Positions 1-12,839 are shown, counted from the first letter of the stretch. The stretch: 64,000 nt of DNA from Erythroxylum novogranatense (GCA_029891385.1 CM057229.1:6915001-6979000), one strand, 5' to 3'. Notes: generated by a model from the sequence alone, not told the origin. Numbers and translations: made by a program.

Positions 1-553
1 AACCGAAGGAGATGCTGGATTCTCGGTGCTCTATCGCCATAATAAAGGATTCATAATCTGCAGGTAAACCATTCAAGGTAAAGAGAATAAGATCATTATC
101 ATTTATGTGATCACCAATAGCTCCTAGTTCATCAGTTGTATTTGAGATAAAAGCCAGATAATCGGTAATGGACTGATGTCCTTTCTGTAATGTGTGTAGT
201 TTACACCGGAGAAGAGAACATTGGGAAGTAGATTGTTGCATGAAATGACGCTCAAGATCAACCCAAAGATTACGAGTAGTGATACTTCCGATAGTAAGGT
301 GGACAGTGGAGCTTAACAGAGAAGTAGTGAGGAAACAGTAAACAAGGCGGTCGAATTTTTGCTATTTGTGGAATTCCGGAGAGTCAGCAGTTGGTTGAGC
401 AAGAGTGCCATCGATGTGTCCAACCAACTCAGAGGTAGTGAGGATAGCGTGAACCTAATTACGCCAAATAAAGTAATTTTTGTTATCCAATTGGGTAGTG
501 ATAAAATTAGTGATCTTGTTGAATGGTGGATTAGGGGAGTTAAAATCAGACAT
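1..553 (-). pseudogene. Copia gag, broken, partial
   Basis: The minus strand from ATG 553 reads as a plant Ty1/copia gag of the UBN2 type. It opens with the family pattern MSDFNSPNPPFNKITNFIT and continues through YFIWRNxV, a NLWVDLERHF block and a segment ending PADYESFIMAIEHRE before leaving the window on the left. Gag would form the particle that packages the element RNA. Two in-frame TAG codons (455-457 and 362-364) stand where the family usually has Gln and Trp, as expected from C-to-T or G-to-A decay, so no full protein is made. The primer binding site and 5' LTR of the same element lie beyond a later insertion, at 5019-5250. Nucleocapsid, integrase and RT would lie off the left edge. 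Confidence 0.82.
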
Positions 554-742
554 GATGAGTATTTGCTTGGTTGGGTGTAGTAGAAGAATTGATTGTGTAA
601 TGCCTTTGTTAATATGGGAATGTAAAGCAATGTGTATTGTGCGTGATAAATGTTTGAGGAAAGAACTGACGGAAGATATGATTTGTAGGAATGAATATGT
701 GTGGTTGAGTGTTTGTGTTGAGTGTATGTAGCTAGAATGAAT
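554..742 (-). other. Copia leader between primer site and gag
   Basis: This is the untranslated leader between the copia gag start (553) and its primer binding site (5019-5031). It was contiguous with the primer site until a solo LTR was inserted. The last five bases before that LTR, gtata at 743-747, recur at 5014-5018 as its target-site duplication. I see no coding content here. Confidence 0.65.
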
Positions 743-747
743 GTATA

Positions 748-3700
748 TGTTGGACCCCGATTTTTAAGTGGAATTTAGAAATAAGAAATGATATAAAATA
801 AGTGTTATATATATATATGTTGTATGTATGCTTTAAGGAAACTTATGAGAAAAGCATTATTGGATGTTGATGTATTTGATAATTGTGGAGATTGGTATGG
901 TTTATAAAAGTTCTAGTGGATGAGTTGATTGAAATGAAGTTAAATAGCAAGAATCAAAAAGAAAAAGTGTGAAAATTTGAAGAATTTAGAAAGTTTGACT
1001 TTGGGGATGAATAGTGAAAAAATGTTTGACTTGGGAGTTGACTTTTTGATTTTGGGAGAATTTGAGAAAATTATCTTCTGGAAACTTGTAGTTTATGTCA
1101 AGAGCTTTCTGTAGCCATAAAGTTTGATATTTTTCGATATCGGGAGTGAGAGTTATGATCAGTCAAAGTTTGCTTGAAGTTTGACTTTTTGAGGAAAAAG
1201 TTGACTTTTTGATAAAAAAAAGTTGACTTTTTGATTTAGGCAAAATTTGAGAAAATGATTAACATAAAAATTGTAGCCCCTGTCGAGAGCTTTTTTTGGA
1301 CATAAAGTTTACTATTTTTTGATGTCGGGATTGAAAGATATGATTTTCTGAAGATATGCTTTGTTTTGAAAATGCTATTAAGTATAGATTTGTGTGTTCT
1401 ATGCTTCGAGGCCACTCGTCGTATGAATTTAATTTGAATTGGAATAAGTGGTCTTCATGAAAGTTTTAGATGATATTTTTATCTTTCCATTGATATAAAG
1501 TTTGTAATTTTTTGATATCGGGGCTAGGAGTTATGAGCGATTTAAAAATTGGAAGTAGTTTAGGAAAAAACTATTTTGGACGGAATCTTTGATTGAGTTT
1601 CCGACCTCTTTTGAGACCTAATTTGATTTTGAGTTCTTCAGGGAAGTTATAGAGCTTCCTTTGATCTTTCTATTGACATCAAATTTGTCAAATTCTGAGT
1701 TTGGGATCGAGAGATATGATTTTTGAAAAGTTTGGTTTTGAAGTTCCGTTACTTCGTTTCTTTATCCGATCCCTTTCGTAATCTTTTGCTTATAATTCCT
1801 TCGTCCGACATCCGATTGATTTGATTCTCAAAGCGTTGGATTCCTAAGACATTTAATTTCATTGTTATGGAATATTATGATTTTTAGGAGATTAAATTGA
1901 AAGAGATTGATTGAACCAAAGTAAGAGATTTGGTTATAGGTTATAAGTTGGATAATTTTCTGAACATGGTTCAGTATTTTGCATTTTGGAGCTGTACAAC
2001 TCCGATTGAGTTGATTCTTAAGGAAAATAAATTTAAGATATAGGGATACAACTCTTGTGAAGGATCGAAATTTAAATTCATCCTAAGATTGTTAATTTCG
2101 GATGAAGTTATGTTAATGTTCAGTCTCGGATTTTGTGAAGGTCCAATAGTATTTCAGCTATAACTTCTTCGTTTCTGATCCGAATTGAGCACGGTCAGTG
2201 GCGTTGGATTCGTATGATCGAGAGGAACATTTCTTTAGAAGGAAGTTTTGACAAATTTCTTCAAATTGATAGTGCGAATCAACCCGCAAGTAAGCATGAC
2301 TTTAAGCTTTGAATGGAGGGGCAATATGGTCTTTTGACCTTCATTTAATGACACACATAAGATGGTGTCGTTTTCAGCCTATTAAAGCGACGAAAGTGGC
2401 TGAAAAATTAGAAGAAAATGAAAGAAGAAGGAGAAGAAAGAAGAGTGGAGATTCGGTTATGGAGAAAGAAGGGAGAAGAGAGAGAGAAAGCTAAGTTCTA
2501 ATTTTTCTACTTGATTCTTAAGGCTTTTGGGATTTTTCCAAGAAGTAAAAGGATGGAGAATGAAGAGAGCATCTTCATGAGCCAAGAAATTCGAAAATTG
2601 GAGGAGAAATGAGGTAAGAGGAAATTTTGAGCTTTAAGATTTTGATGAATTTTTGGTTTAGAAACATGGATAAGGACTTGGGTTTGTGATTTATGAAGTT
2701 GATTTTGATACATATGTTTTAGGTTGTGTTTAATTTTGGATGGAAATTTGATTAAGGTTTAGGCTTAATTTTGTGATTAAGAATTTTGTGAAATTTTGGT
2801 GTAGAATTATAGATAATGATATGGGTTTGTGGAATAGAAAGTTAATTTTGAAGAAATTGTATTTTATGGTATTGAATTTGGATAAATTGGTTTAGGCCAA
2901 TTTTAAGATTTGGGGATTTTGAAATTGAGGATTTAGATATTTTGGAATTAGTGTGAATTGATGAATTGTGACATTAATTTTGAAAATTAAGTTAATTATG
3001 ATATTGAATTTGAGTGGATTGGTTTAGGTGCATTTTGGAATTTGGGGATTTTGAAAGATTTTGGAAATTCATGATTTAGATAGCTTGATTTTATGTGGAA
3101 TTAGTGTTTTCTAAGTTTAAATTGATGAATTATGACATTTATGAAGTTGAATTTGGATTAATTTGGTTTAGGAAATTTTAATGTGGAAAAAAGAAGAAGG
3201 CGTTGGAGCAATTGAGGCACCAAGCAAGTTGTTAGCATGGATATGAGGTGGGTAGTATATTTATATTTTGATTTATAAGCTATATGTGAATTTTGAAAAT
3301 TAAAGAAAACAAAATTTGATTTTGATAAATTATTGTTGATAAAAATGTTTGAAAAAGGTAGTAAATGTTTGAAATTATGATTTCAAGAGTTAAAATGAGT
3401 TTTAGAAAATGCAAGAATTATGAAATTCATGGTTTTCAAATTATTTGATTTATGATTTAAATGATTTAAAGAATTAGTGCATATATTGTGATGAATATGT
3501 GATTTAAGTGAATGCATTCGATTTGTTATATGAATTCATGTGGATATATGTTGGTGTCATTTATGACCCATTATGATTATATGATATGAAAATTTAAAGA
3601 AAATGTGAAATTTGAAAAGTGCCTTCTGTGTCTGCTTATTTTAAGCATGAATATGTGAATTGTATGGGTTTGGTCAGTCCCCTCCGTAGAGTCGGTCTTT

Positions 3701-5013
3701 GTCTCCTCGATAGCCTTCTCTGGCCGCCCGCAAGTGGCTTAGAAGTTTCGATTTCGGACTCCCCTACATTCACGGCCGCATATGACCGCATTATGCGGAA
3801 TGTGCAAGACGTCTTGTTAGACCAAAACCAAACCATTTTGTTATGTTATGTGATTTTGATTTTGTTTATGTGCGTGAAATTTCTACGATGTGATTGCATT
3901 CATGTTTATGAGAAATTTTGAAAATGAGAAAAAGGGTTTTCAACCATGAAATTATAGAAATTTGATATGAAAAGTTCGGAAAATTGAAAAGGGTTTGAAA
4001 AAATATTTGAAAGTTGAAAAGTTTGAAAACTAAGCCTTTTGGCAAAAGTTTATGAAAATTGATTTACGCTATTATTCAGGTTTATAAATATGTTACCCAC
4101 GAGCTCGAAGCTCACCCCCTTTCATCCCCATCTACGGTGTTTCGATGCAGAGATCGGATGAAAGAGTGTCAAGACATTCGATTCGATTTTGTAGTATTTG
4201 GATTTTGTGTAAATTGAGATTTTGGTATTAAAATTGAGTATGGCTTAAATTGCCATGTAAGTATATGATTTATGAAGTTTGTATGTAATTGTGTATATTG
4301 GGTTGATGCAAAAGAATGAAGAGGTTGATGTCTGATTTAAAATCATAATTGTAAATGATTTTGGAAATTGTATATGAAATTGTGTATGATTTTGGGAAAA
4401 TATATTGTTAATTGATATGGGAATTTGATTGAAGTGTTTAGAACTAAGATTGCGTTTGTTGCTGGTGTTTGGATTCCGGACGGGAGAGTCCGATGATTCT
4501 GAATTTTGTGATATTAGAAGTGTATTTTGGCTTTGCAGGAATTTTTTGGATAGGATAAATGCAGCCGTTATGCTGCCGAAATTTCAGTAAAAAGGGTTTA
4601 AAAAGTGAGTTTGACAATTGATATGGATGTATAAGAAGATGATTAATAAGAATTAAGTAAATTGAGAATTGTATGAGGAATAGTTGCTAGAAAGGAAATC
4701 GATATGGTTTTGATTAGTATGAGAATGGTTTTAAGATCGATAAGATGAGAAAAGAAAAAATATACCGGTTTTGGAATGTCTTAGTCTAGATTTCCAACGC
4801 ATCTCGTGATAGTTGTTTCATAATTGTGTTGGGATGTCGGATCCGTTGTTGCTTTATGTTTTGTTTGAATTTGAATTCGTGTCCGATACTTGGTTTTCAG
4901 CGTGCGATTTATTTGCTTCCGTTTCGCCGCTTCAATTCGTTAAGAATTCCGTTCTTTCCGATTTTGTTTTCTATTTTTCGGTTGGGATCCGGCTCTCGGA
5001 TCGGGTTCCAACA
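748..5013 (+). mobile_element. Solo LTR, Ty3/gypsy type, 4.27 kb
   Basis: The block starts TGTTGGACCCC and ends GGGTTCCAACA, a TG...CA repeat with inverted ends, and is flanked by a perfect 5-bp duplication gtata (743-747, 5014-5018). It has no gag, pol, primer site or second LTR, so it is a solo LTR left by LTR-LTR recombination. It is AT-rich and non-coding; short ORFs at 2309-2494, 3619-3921 and 4813-5026 resemble nothing I know. It shares with the other solo LTRs a purine-rich tract (about 2400-2490), a CCGCCCGCAAG-like block near 3730, and a hairpin followed by CACCCC (4101-4113). The orientation is inferred from those shared landmarks. A chromovirus (Tekay/Del-like) origin is plausible but unproven. 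Confidence 0.85.
4101..4113 (+). other. LTR hairpin, copy 1
   Basis: GAGCT, loop CGA, AGCTC, followed by ACCCCC. It is the same hairpin-plus-C-run arrangement found in the three other solo LTRs, here 900 bp from the LTR 3' end. Confidence 0.5.
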
Positions 5014-5018
5014 GTATA

Positions 5019-5031
5019 GGCTCTGATACCA
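5019..5031 (-). promoter_or_regulatory. Copia primer binding site (initiator tRNA-Met)
   Basis: The minus strand reads TGGTATCAGAGCC, the standard plant copia primer site complementary to the 3' end of initiator tRNA-Met. It directly abuts the LTR end TTTCA at 5032. It belongs to the copia element whose gag starts at 553; the solo LTR at 748-5013 now separates them. Confidence 0.88.
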
Positions 5032-5250
5032 TGAAAGAATTAGAAGAAGAAGATAATTAGAGTATGAATGTATTATATTTCTTATATATTTTGTTGAGTA
5101 ATTTTACAGTGTATTTATACACATTTGTAGTATATAAAAGATAATAAAAATCAATTGAGATACATAAGATAAAATCAAATTAGGTAATTACATACAAGAA
5201 AAGATCAAATATGTGAAGATGTGTATTTATCTACATAGGTTGATCATCTA
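5032..5250 (-). repeat. Copia 5' LTR (outer end not resolved)
   Basis: On the minus strand this sequence ends ...TTCTTTCA directly before the primer binding site, as a copia 5' LTR should. It holds a TATA-like GTATAAATAC at 5111-5120, about 80 bp from the LTR end. The inner part is clearly related to the copia LTR ends in front of the two P450 copies (32616-32757 and 58889-59030). The outer boundary cannot be fixed because the 3' LTR lies outside the window; 5250 is an estimate. Confidence 0.6.
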
Positions 5251-5519
5251 CGAGCATGAAAAAAAATCAATATAGCCGGTGCTGAACCAAGTCATTCCTT
5301 TTTATTAAAGACCATCTCTGCTATGTTGACAAAAATAGGCAAGCAATTGAATATGACACTTAAAAATTAAGGTCATCAAAACGACGCGAGACTCCTGTGT
5401 ACAATTTCAACCGTCGAATTTTTATAAGCTCTATTTATTGAATAAATTGATTTTTATGAAAGGAGTCAGAGTAATTGAACAATCCTAATTAAAACCAAAG
5501 CTGTTGATCGAGCAAAACA
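5251..5519. other. Unassigned spacer
   Basis: No convincing gene. A segment near 5308-5335 (tattaaagaccatctctgct) recurs near 59947-59970, so it is a dispersed repeat. It ends next to the A-rich tail of the LINE. Confidence 0.4.
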
Positions 5520-5560
5520 CTTTTCTTTTTTATATATAAAGGGAAAAGGAAACAACGAAG

Positions 5561-6388
5561 CTAAATGAGTCGGGGAAAACAGATTCCCGACAGATCCTCA
5601 ATGAGGAATCTATGGCACCCTAAGGGTGGTACATCAAAATAAGTGACTCCAATGTCGTCCAGAACGGCATGGGCAGCGAGCCAGTCCACACATTTGTTGC
5701 TCTCTCGGAAGATATGGCGATGAACAACAGACCAGTTCCGGTGGAGGAGCTCCCGGATACCCCTGACGAGAGGGATGCTCGACTGCGAACGGGAGGACAC
5801 AGAGGACAAGAGCTGGTGCACCTCCAATGAATCCACTTCCAGCTCGATCCAACGGAAGCCCAATCTCCAAGCGAAGGAGAGACCTATGTAGACTGCCCAG
5901 AGTTCCGCTGCCTGTGCTGAGCACCAACCAATGAGCTGGGAGAACCCACCTCGCCAACTGCCATCACTGTCGCGTAGAAGACCGCCTGCTGAAGCCGTGA
6001 GATGAGTAGTATTACTAGCCCCATCCGTGTTGAGCTTGACCCAGCCAGCCTGAGGACGACTCCAACCAACCCTTTGAACCTGACGAGGACGAGACCTAGT
6101 AGGGCCCAGTCTGTGTCGATCGTCCGCTTGCTGAACCTGAGCTGCAAAAGACAAGATAATAAACAATGGTGAGGTGGGGCTAACAAAAGTAGAATCAAAA
6201 ATAGTTTTGTTCCTCCAGGTCCAAAGGAACCAGCAGGTTAACCCAAAAAGCAGGGCCCACTCCTGGTCATGCACGCGCTACACTGGAGAAGGTTGGCATG
6301 CAACCAGTCACAAGTGGGACGATTAAAGGCCGACGAAGTAACGATGGCCGATGGAAAAATGGCCCACAGACGCTGAGCGAGCGAACAG
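5561..6388 (-). pseudogene. LINE ORF2 C-terminus: RNase H domain
   Basis: This is the RNase H-like (RVT_3) tail of plant L1-type ORF2, which may help remove template RNA during integration. Seen: KLNTDGAS with the first catalytic Asp, AELWAVYIGL with the Glu, ELEVDSLEV with the second Asp, and SNKCVDWLAAHAV near the end with the last Asp, stopping after CFPRLI. The frame is open from about 6274 to 5561. The part from 6388 to 6275 encodes the end of the zinc-finger segment in another frame. The upstream sequence continues at 9212 across the solo LTR 6389-9206. A diverged fragment of the same protein end occurs at 33485-33677 and 59485-59702. Confidence 0.8.
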
Positions 6389-6831
6389 TGTAACACCCCA
6401 CTCTCGCGAGACCCGAACCCGACATCGACAGTGATATCCGAGCTCATGACTTAAGGTTGGTATGCTAGAAGCAAGAAATGCGATTTAAAACTCATTAAGA
6501 TATTTTTCTTTTTGAAAACAATCGAGTGCGCGGAAATAAATAAACGATTTGGGCCTGCGATACTAAAACATTTCTTTTTTTACCAAATCATTTTCGATCA
6601 AATACCATTTCAACACTCAAATCAGTTCATATACATATAATCATAGCCATATCGGGCCCAATACAATTTCAGTACTAAATACGGAAATACAAAATTACAC
6701 ATAATCCGAAATGACAGAAATGCAGACGTGAACTGATCCCGACTCCTTTACTCTGACTCTATGCAGTAGACATACTCCCGTTTATCTAACGGGGTACTCG
6801 CCGGTTCCTGAAAAATAATTGCAATGTTGGG

Positions 6832-6847
6832 TGAGTTTGAGAACTCA
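6832..6847 (-). other. LTR hairpin, copy 2
   Basis: Plus strand TGAGTT, loop TGAG, AACTCA; on the minus strand CCCAAC follows directly. The stem differs from TGAGCT/AGCTCA in the 19387 LTR by a paired C-G to T-A change. Confidence 0.55.
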
Positions 6848-8084
6848 GTGAGAAACCATCTTCGATGGTTCACTCAAGTCATGCATTACAGCAGTTACGT
6901 AAAGACGGCACGATAATATTCAAATTATGATTATATAACAATTCGGATGAGTCTATAACGATTGCGATATCAAATAACAATTTACAATAACATATAACAA
7001 TTTACAGTATCATATCACACTTCACAGTATTATGCAACAGTTCACAGTAGCATGTAACAATTTGCAATCTCTCATGTCATCGCACAATTCAGTAAATTTT
7101 CAATTTAATCAGTCATGTGTATACAATGCATATGAGACTCTTTTCCAGTTATTCAGTGTTGTGCCCAAGTGCTCAGTCAGTGTTCAGTGAGGGACGCGTC
7201 AGGGATTTCTCCCTCGGGCTCGAGGCCGGTCGATCTGATGTTCGAGCTCGAGGCTCTTTTCAGTGATAATAGCACTTGGGTCACATATCCATTATCGATC
7301 ATGCATTTATGCATGCAATGCACGATCTTCGATAAAATGTATGGCTATAAAAGCCCAAGATTGTATTTTCAATAACATACAATAGTCCAAATTCAATATA
7401 GTAATCCAATCGAGACAAAGAGAAACATGTCATTCGATCATGTACATTTCGGACATTTCAAGAATCATACGATTTCACATTGGCAAGTAAATTCACATTG
7501 AGCATTTAGGCGTCAGAATTTGAGAAACCAACTAGGTTACTCACTTGTAACTTCCGAAGCTCTTGCCGGAAGTTCAAAGAATGTCCGTGGAATGACGATC
7601 CAATGCACCTCTATAACGATTGAAATACTGTCCCATTACTAGATGCTCAATTAAACGATTCAATGATGCATATGTCTCAATGAAATGATGTACAATGCAT
7701 GTTCACGATTTCCGCTAAAACCCAATTTGGATATCTTCATGATTCTAACTCTTCGCTCAATTAATCGGCAATAATTGATCCATCCCTAAAGTTCAGTCAA
7801 TTTCCTCAATTCGTATTCCCTATAGCAATTCCTTATCCATTGGGTCAAACCTCCATTGAAAATCCCAATTATCACAATCCAATACCTAGGTCACTATTGG
7901 AACCATAATTGATCTTATTCTCTTTGAATCAATACCACTTAAATTAAATTCTAACTCTCATAATTATCCTCAATCGTAGACCTCTTTTCCTAGTTCATAA
8001 TGAATCGAGAATCACCTCAATCGGAGGTCTATACCATAATTTTTACCCAATAAACTAAAATCAATCCAAATCAGAAAATCCCTT

Positions 8085-8225
8085 CGCCGCAACCTACAAC
8101 ACTCGCCGCGACGAAGAGAAGATCGCTCGCCGCGGTGTGAAGCACGCTCACCGCGGCGTGTTTCCTCTTCGCGGCTCACCGCGACGTAGGCGAAAATGTT
8201 CGCCATGCGTGGAACTAGGCGTTCA
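8085..8225. repeat. CpG-rich cluster in solo LTR
   Basis: About 140 bp dense in CGCCGCGACG-like and CGCCGCGGTG-like words inside an AT-rich LTR. It is a weaker version of the clusters at 12375-12620 and 20025-20260. ORFs that cross it are by-products of the composition. Confidence 0.6.
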
Positions 8226-9211
8226 TTGGCGTCTCGCTGCGCTTCGTCATGACGAAAGCACCGAATTTCTCGCACAAGGCGAGGCCGCGCCAGACGATCA
8301 TAACGTCAGGTGTCGCCTAATCTTCTCCGATCGATTTTAAGCCTTAAAGCTCTAAAACCTCCATTAAACATCCTAACTACTCAATTTTTCACAATAAATG
8401 CCATAAATACATGCAACAACCATAATAACAACATTAATGCCATTAAAACTTACCAATCAAGATCGATCCAAAATTTCTCAAAATCACGTAACCTTAAAAC
8501 TCTCTCAAATCAACGATTAATCCACTCTCCAAGCTTCTCAACCTTCAGCAATCACAATAAACCAGTTAGCTATGCACAATGAGAAGAAAACCATAGAGAA
8601 AGAATCGACGAATCTCACCAATGGAAGAGATCGAAGATCACCGTGGGAGAGAAGAAGAAATGCCTTAGGTAATTTCCCACATTCAAACTTAGCTATTTAT
8701 AGACAAAGGTCTCTCAATCAGTCCAAATTTCAGTCTCTAAATTTCAATGGCTCAACATTTTAATTTCCTGACAGTATAACTCTAAATTTTTCCATTGCCA
8801 TTGGACAATTCTTTCAGTACTATACAATCAATCGGTCTGTCACTCCAAAATTTTCGGTCGGGGCATTTTCTCCCGAATTTCCCGAAAATTTCCTATAAAC
8901 CACTATCAATTGCCAATCTCTCTTAGACTATTCTAAATCAGTCATTCGAGCCCACTTATCCTAATTTTTCAATTAATCACAATCCAGTCAGTTCAGTTAG
9001 TTTCCAGTTCACAATCCAATCAATTCATTTGCATGATAAAATCTTTGGAAAATCATGAATGCATGTATCTATGAATAAATGCATATCAATAAACACATTC
9101 CTCTATTATCGGAGGCGATAATATGTTCAATCAGTGAATGTAATGAACCTATCAGTCTGACCCAATATTACCAAAATACCCTTGCTAACAGTAACGGGAT
9201 GTTACAAACAG

Positions 9212-10972
9212 TCATAAACAATATGAAGAGAGGATTCTTCGCCGAAGCAAAGTGGACAGGAACTGTCGGCGGTAAGATGACAGTGCATACGTTGTTGATT
9301 ACTAAGTAAGCGATCTTTTGCCAATAACCATAAAAAGGAGTGCACCCGCTGGGGACCCCGCCATTGCCAAATGGCCCGCCATACCCATGTGGAGTAATGT
9401 CCACATCGGCCCGTCGGTAGAAGTCTGTGAGGCAACGGTAAAGTATCCATGATCAGTGGCACCCCAGACGAGCCTGTCGTCACCCTGTAGAGGGGAAGGA
9501 GGAAACATGACGGCTATAGAGCGGCAAATGAAAGGGGGAAGGAACCCCTTAAGATGCATAAGTTCCATCGCATCGATTAGGCGACATAATGGTGGTATTT
9601 GTGGTGAAACAGTGATCGGGGCGGCCTAAATAGAATGTGAAAGGAGGGGGCCAACTCCCTTGACCCAAGGGTCGAGCCAGAAATGTGTCGTCATGCCATT
9701 GCCAAGAAGCCATTGCCGACCTTGAGTAACAAGATGCCAAGTCTCCGCAATGCTCCTCCACACCATCGAACCCCCTGAGGCAGTGAGGGAGGAGGGAATA
9801 CAGTGGACATCAAAACCATATTTAGCAGAGAGTATCTGCACCCATAAGGCATGAGGGTTGGCAATCAAGGTCCAACTGAGTTTAGCCAGGAAGGTGTCAT
9901 TCATCTCCCGAATCCTCCGGATGCCTAAGCCCCCTTGAGATCTGGGCTTACAAACCTCTTCCCAGCTCACCAGAGGTATTTTGGAACTGTCATGCGACGA
10001 GCCCCACAAAAATTTTTGCATAGCTTGTTCCAGAGCATCACACAAGCTGTGTGGTAACCGGACCATCTGCATTGTGTAGCTCGGGATGGCCGAGATGACC
10101 GATTGCACCAAGGTGACTTGGCCGGCAAAAGACAAAGTGGAAGGGGCCCATCTAGATAACCGGCGGTGGACCGTATCCAAAATGTGCTGATAAGTGCGCT
10201 TACTGATCCGTTGGTGTAGGAGGGGAACCCCCAGGTACCGTCCAAGGTCGGTAGTCTGAGGGAACGTGAGCGCGCGACTTAAGGCTCGGCCGGTCGAAAG
10301 GGGGGCGTTCTTAGAGAAGTAGCATCGAGACTTCTCAGTGTGCACACGTTGTCCCGAAACAGAACAGAACGATTCCAAAACATCCCGGATCACGTGAACT
10401 TGGTCTATAGAAGCCTCCAAAAAGAGGATGAGATCGTCAGCAAAGAATAAGCGTGAAAGAGAGGGCCCGTGTCGACTCAAATGAGCCAGACGCCAACGCC
10501 CAGAGGACATCGCATAAGTAATCGAGTGGCCGATTCGTTCCACACAGAGCACAAAAAGATACGGGGAGAGAGGGTCCCCTTGGCGAAGACGGCGAGAAGG
10601 TTGAAAGGCCTCGCTGAGCTCACCTTGCCAGCTCACTTGTAAGGACACCGTAGAAATGCGTTTCATGATGAGCGACAGGAACGAGGCCGGAAGACCAATA
10701 TCGGTGAGAGTATCTTGAATGAAGTTCCAATCGAGGCAATCATAAGCCTTTTCGAGGTCCACTTTAATCGTCATCATCCCCGTCCTACCGGTCTTGCTTT
10801 TCATGGAGTGAATAACTTCCTGGGCGATGATAATATTATCTGTAATCAGATGGCTAGGCACAAAGCTGCACTGAGTCGGGCTAACTAGCGCGTCCATGTA
10901 CGGTTGAAGACGAAGAGATAAAATCTTAGTGAGGGCTTTATAAATCACATTGCAAAGCACAATCGAATGGAA
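9212..10972 (-). pseudogene. LINE ORF2: RT core and zinc-finger segment
   Basis: This is the catalytic RT portion of LINE ORF2, which copies element RNA at the nicked target. From the 5' side: QCSFVPSHLITDNIIIAQE, KVDLEKAYDCLDW with a catalytic Asp, RQGDPLSPYLFVLC, FFADDLILF (the FxDD catalytic motif, intact), TEKSRCYFSKNA, LGRYLGVPLL, and the thumb FAGQVTLVQSVISAIPSYTM. The frame stays open to 9626. It then shifts through a WGATDHGYFTVAS stretch (about 9568-9430) and a zinc-binding segment with CPLC and ESSLHIVYDC (9270-9202 region). The upstream end joins 13194 across a solo LTR. The listed ORF to 11164 includes LTR sequence and is not the true start. Confidence 0.85.
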
Positions 10973-11403
10973 CTGAGTGTTGGGCCCGGGTCTGGGATCC
11001 CCATTCCCGAGGCGGCCCCTCGGGTCGCGCCTGTGACGGGCGCCCCAAAACGTCAGACTCGATCCCAACATCCATACATATACATAGATCGATTCATAAT
11101 TCACACACAAATTTTCCCATACAATCAAGCACTTACACATGCCTTTACAACAGGAATTAAACACCCCATAAACTAAGGGGCTTCATGCTATTACAATCTG
11201 AAGACATTTAACAAGTATTCAATATCATTCAAAATACAGAATAAAGTTCAATCCAAAATACATGAAAATGCTCCATGATAATATGCTCGGAGGGCCAACC
11301 AAATTACTAACTTAATACAAAACTCCTAAATAGTTCGAAGTTTCCGATGCCTCGCAAGATCAACGATCGGCCTGTTCTGCACCTGAGGAGGGAAAGTAAT
11401 GGG

Positions 11404-11421
11404 TTGAGTTACACAACTCAA
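11404..11421 (-). other. LTR hairpin, copy 3
   Basis: TTGAGTT, loop ACAC, AACTCAA: a 7-bp stem. On the minus strand CCC follows, then a pyrimidine run and CTCAGGTGC, as in the 19387 LTR. Confidence 0.55.
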
Positions 11422-12374
11422 TGGCTAATATAGTTATAGTCATCGGCAACTAGCACAAATCCCAGCATATGAATGTATATATATTATATCTACAAAGGCA
11501 TCAATTTAAGCACTCACATGCTAATCAAATAATTTACGCATTCAATATAATTAGTTCAACTCATGAATGTGTCACAAAGTATGCCTCACAATGAATAATT
11601 CGCATATGCAATGCATATCACAATGGCTCGAGGGTTCCATGGAAATAAAAGGGAGAAACTGAAGTTTACACCCTGAACAAAATGAGTCCATTCGGAGCTC
11701 ATGGGCCACAAGCTGGCAGTGGGAGAAGGCTCTTGTCGATGCGGCGTGATTTAACGAAATGGTTCCACTCTACCAAACAAAAGCACATAATCATGCTCAT
11801 AATCATTTTATCATATGGTATGCTTTCATACTTTGCATTTAGTCAAAATGTCATGACCGAAGTCGAGGCATAACATACTCAGAATCAAAAGTTAACGCTA
11901 TCCATTCTCATAATTCTTTCAACGTATAAGAAATCAAAAGCATTCAAAGCATCATGTTTAAACATACATAACATATAACATATATTCATACATAGGCAAG
12001 AAATTGCCTAGTTACACAATAACTATAAGTACATTGCCCACCTAATATCGCTTGAGAGTCCGATTCACTGCTGTCCTTCTTCTTGCGATGGAATCGGGTC
12101 AGATTAGTTTCCTAAAACAAACCAAGTTTCAATTCAATCAATATCCACAGAAAATATTCAAAGCTTGGAAATCTAAAATAAAACACTAAAAGTCTATATT
12201 CGACCTCCTCCTAAAATTCCGAACCCTTCAAGACAAATTCTGAACTTCCCTTCTTCATACAACTTTGTAACCCTTAATTTCTAGAGCATAACGAATCCAA
12301 AATCACCCCAATTGGACATCTATACCAAAAGATATGCCCAAAATACTAAAAATTTCACTTTCGGAAAACCTAGG

Positions 12375-12620
12375 GCTTCGCCGCAGCGCGCACGCGTGTG
12401 TCGCGGCATGCACATGCCGCGGCGTGCTCTCGTCGCGGCGAACAAAATGCCGCTCGTCGCGGCGTGCATACCTTCGCACGTTGCGACGAGCAAACTGTCG
12501 CACATCGCGACGTTCACGGCGAGCTCGCACATCGCGGCGAATAAACATTTATTCGTCGCGACGTTGCTCCCCTTCTCGCACGTCACGGCGTGTTCATACG
12601 CACGTCGCGACGTGCGGGTC
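12375..12620. repeat. CpG-rich tandem-like cluster with 34-bp palindrome
   Basis: Repeated TCGCGACG and TCGCGGCG words roughly every 20-30 bp within an AT-rich LTR. At 12530-12563 there is an imperfect palindrome centred on ATAAACATTTAT with CG-rich arms. Its reverse complement matches the palindrome at 20080-20113 in the sister LTR. Confidence 0.7.
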
Positions 12621-12839
12621 TGGAGAACGACTCCGAACCCCAAATTTCTGCATTTTCCAACTTCAATCCTCTTCCAAACTCAAATGCAACACACCTAAGC
12701 CTTAGATCATGACTTATACCACCGATTCTGTCCATTCTACATTCTTCTAAGTTTAATCTAACCAAAACAAGATTAATACAAGCAGAACTTACCCGGAAAT
12801 ACTTCGAATCTGTCGAAAATCATTGGAATCACAAGACTC

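Larger units (their letters stand above)
6389..9206 (-). mobile_element. Solo LTR, Ty3/gypsy type, 2.8 kb
   Basis: It starts TGTAACACCCC and ends GGGATGTTACA, with perfect 5-bp duplications aacag at 6384-6388 and 9207-9211, and lies inside the LINE zinc-finger segment. No internal coding region is present. Minus orientation is inferred from the position of the hairpin followed by CCC (6832-6847), 443 bp from the minus-strand 3' end as in two sister LTRs. A CpG-rich patch lies at 8085-8225. A TATA-like box (tataaaag) lies near 7345 on the plus strand. Confidence 0.85.

Noticed and set aside
9626..11164. RT ORF starting at 11164
   Set aside because: The first 64 or so codons are solo LTR sequence read through by chance; the LINE part begins at 10972.
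12303..12705. Arg-rich ORFs on both strands in the CpG cluster
   Set aside because: All six frames are open because of CG-rich, TA-poor composition; the cluster lies inside a solo LTR.
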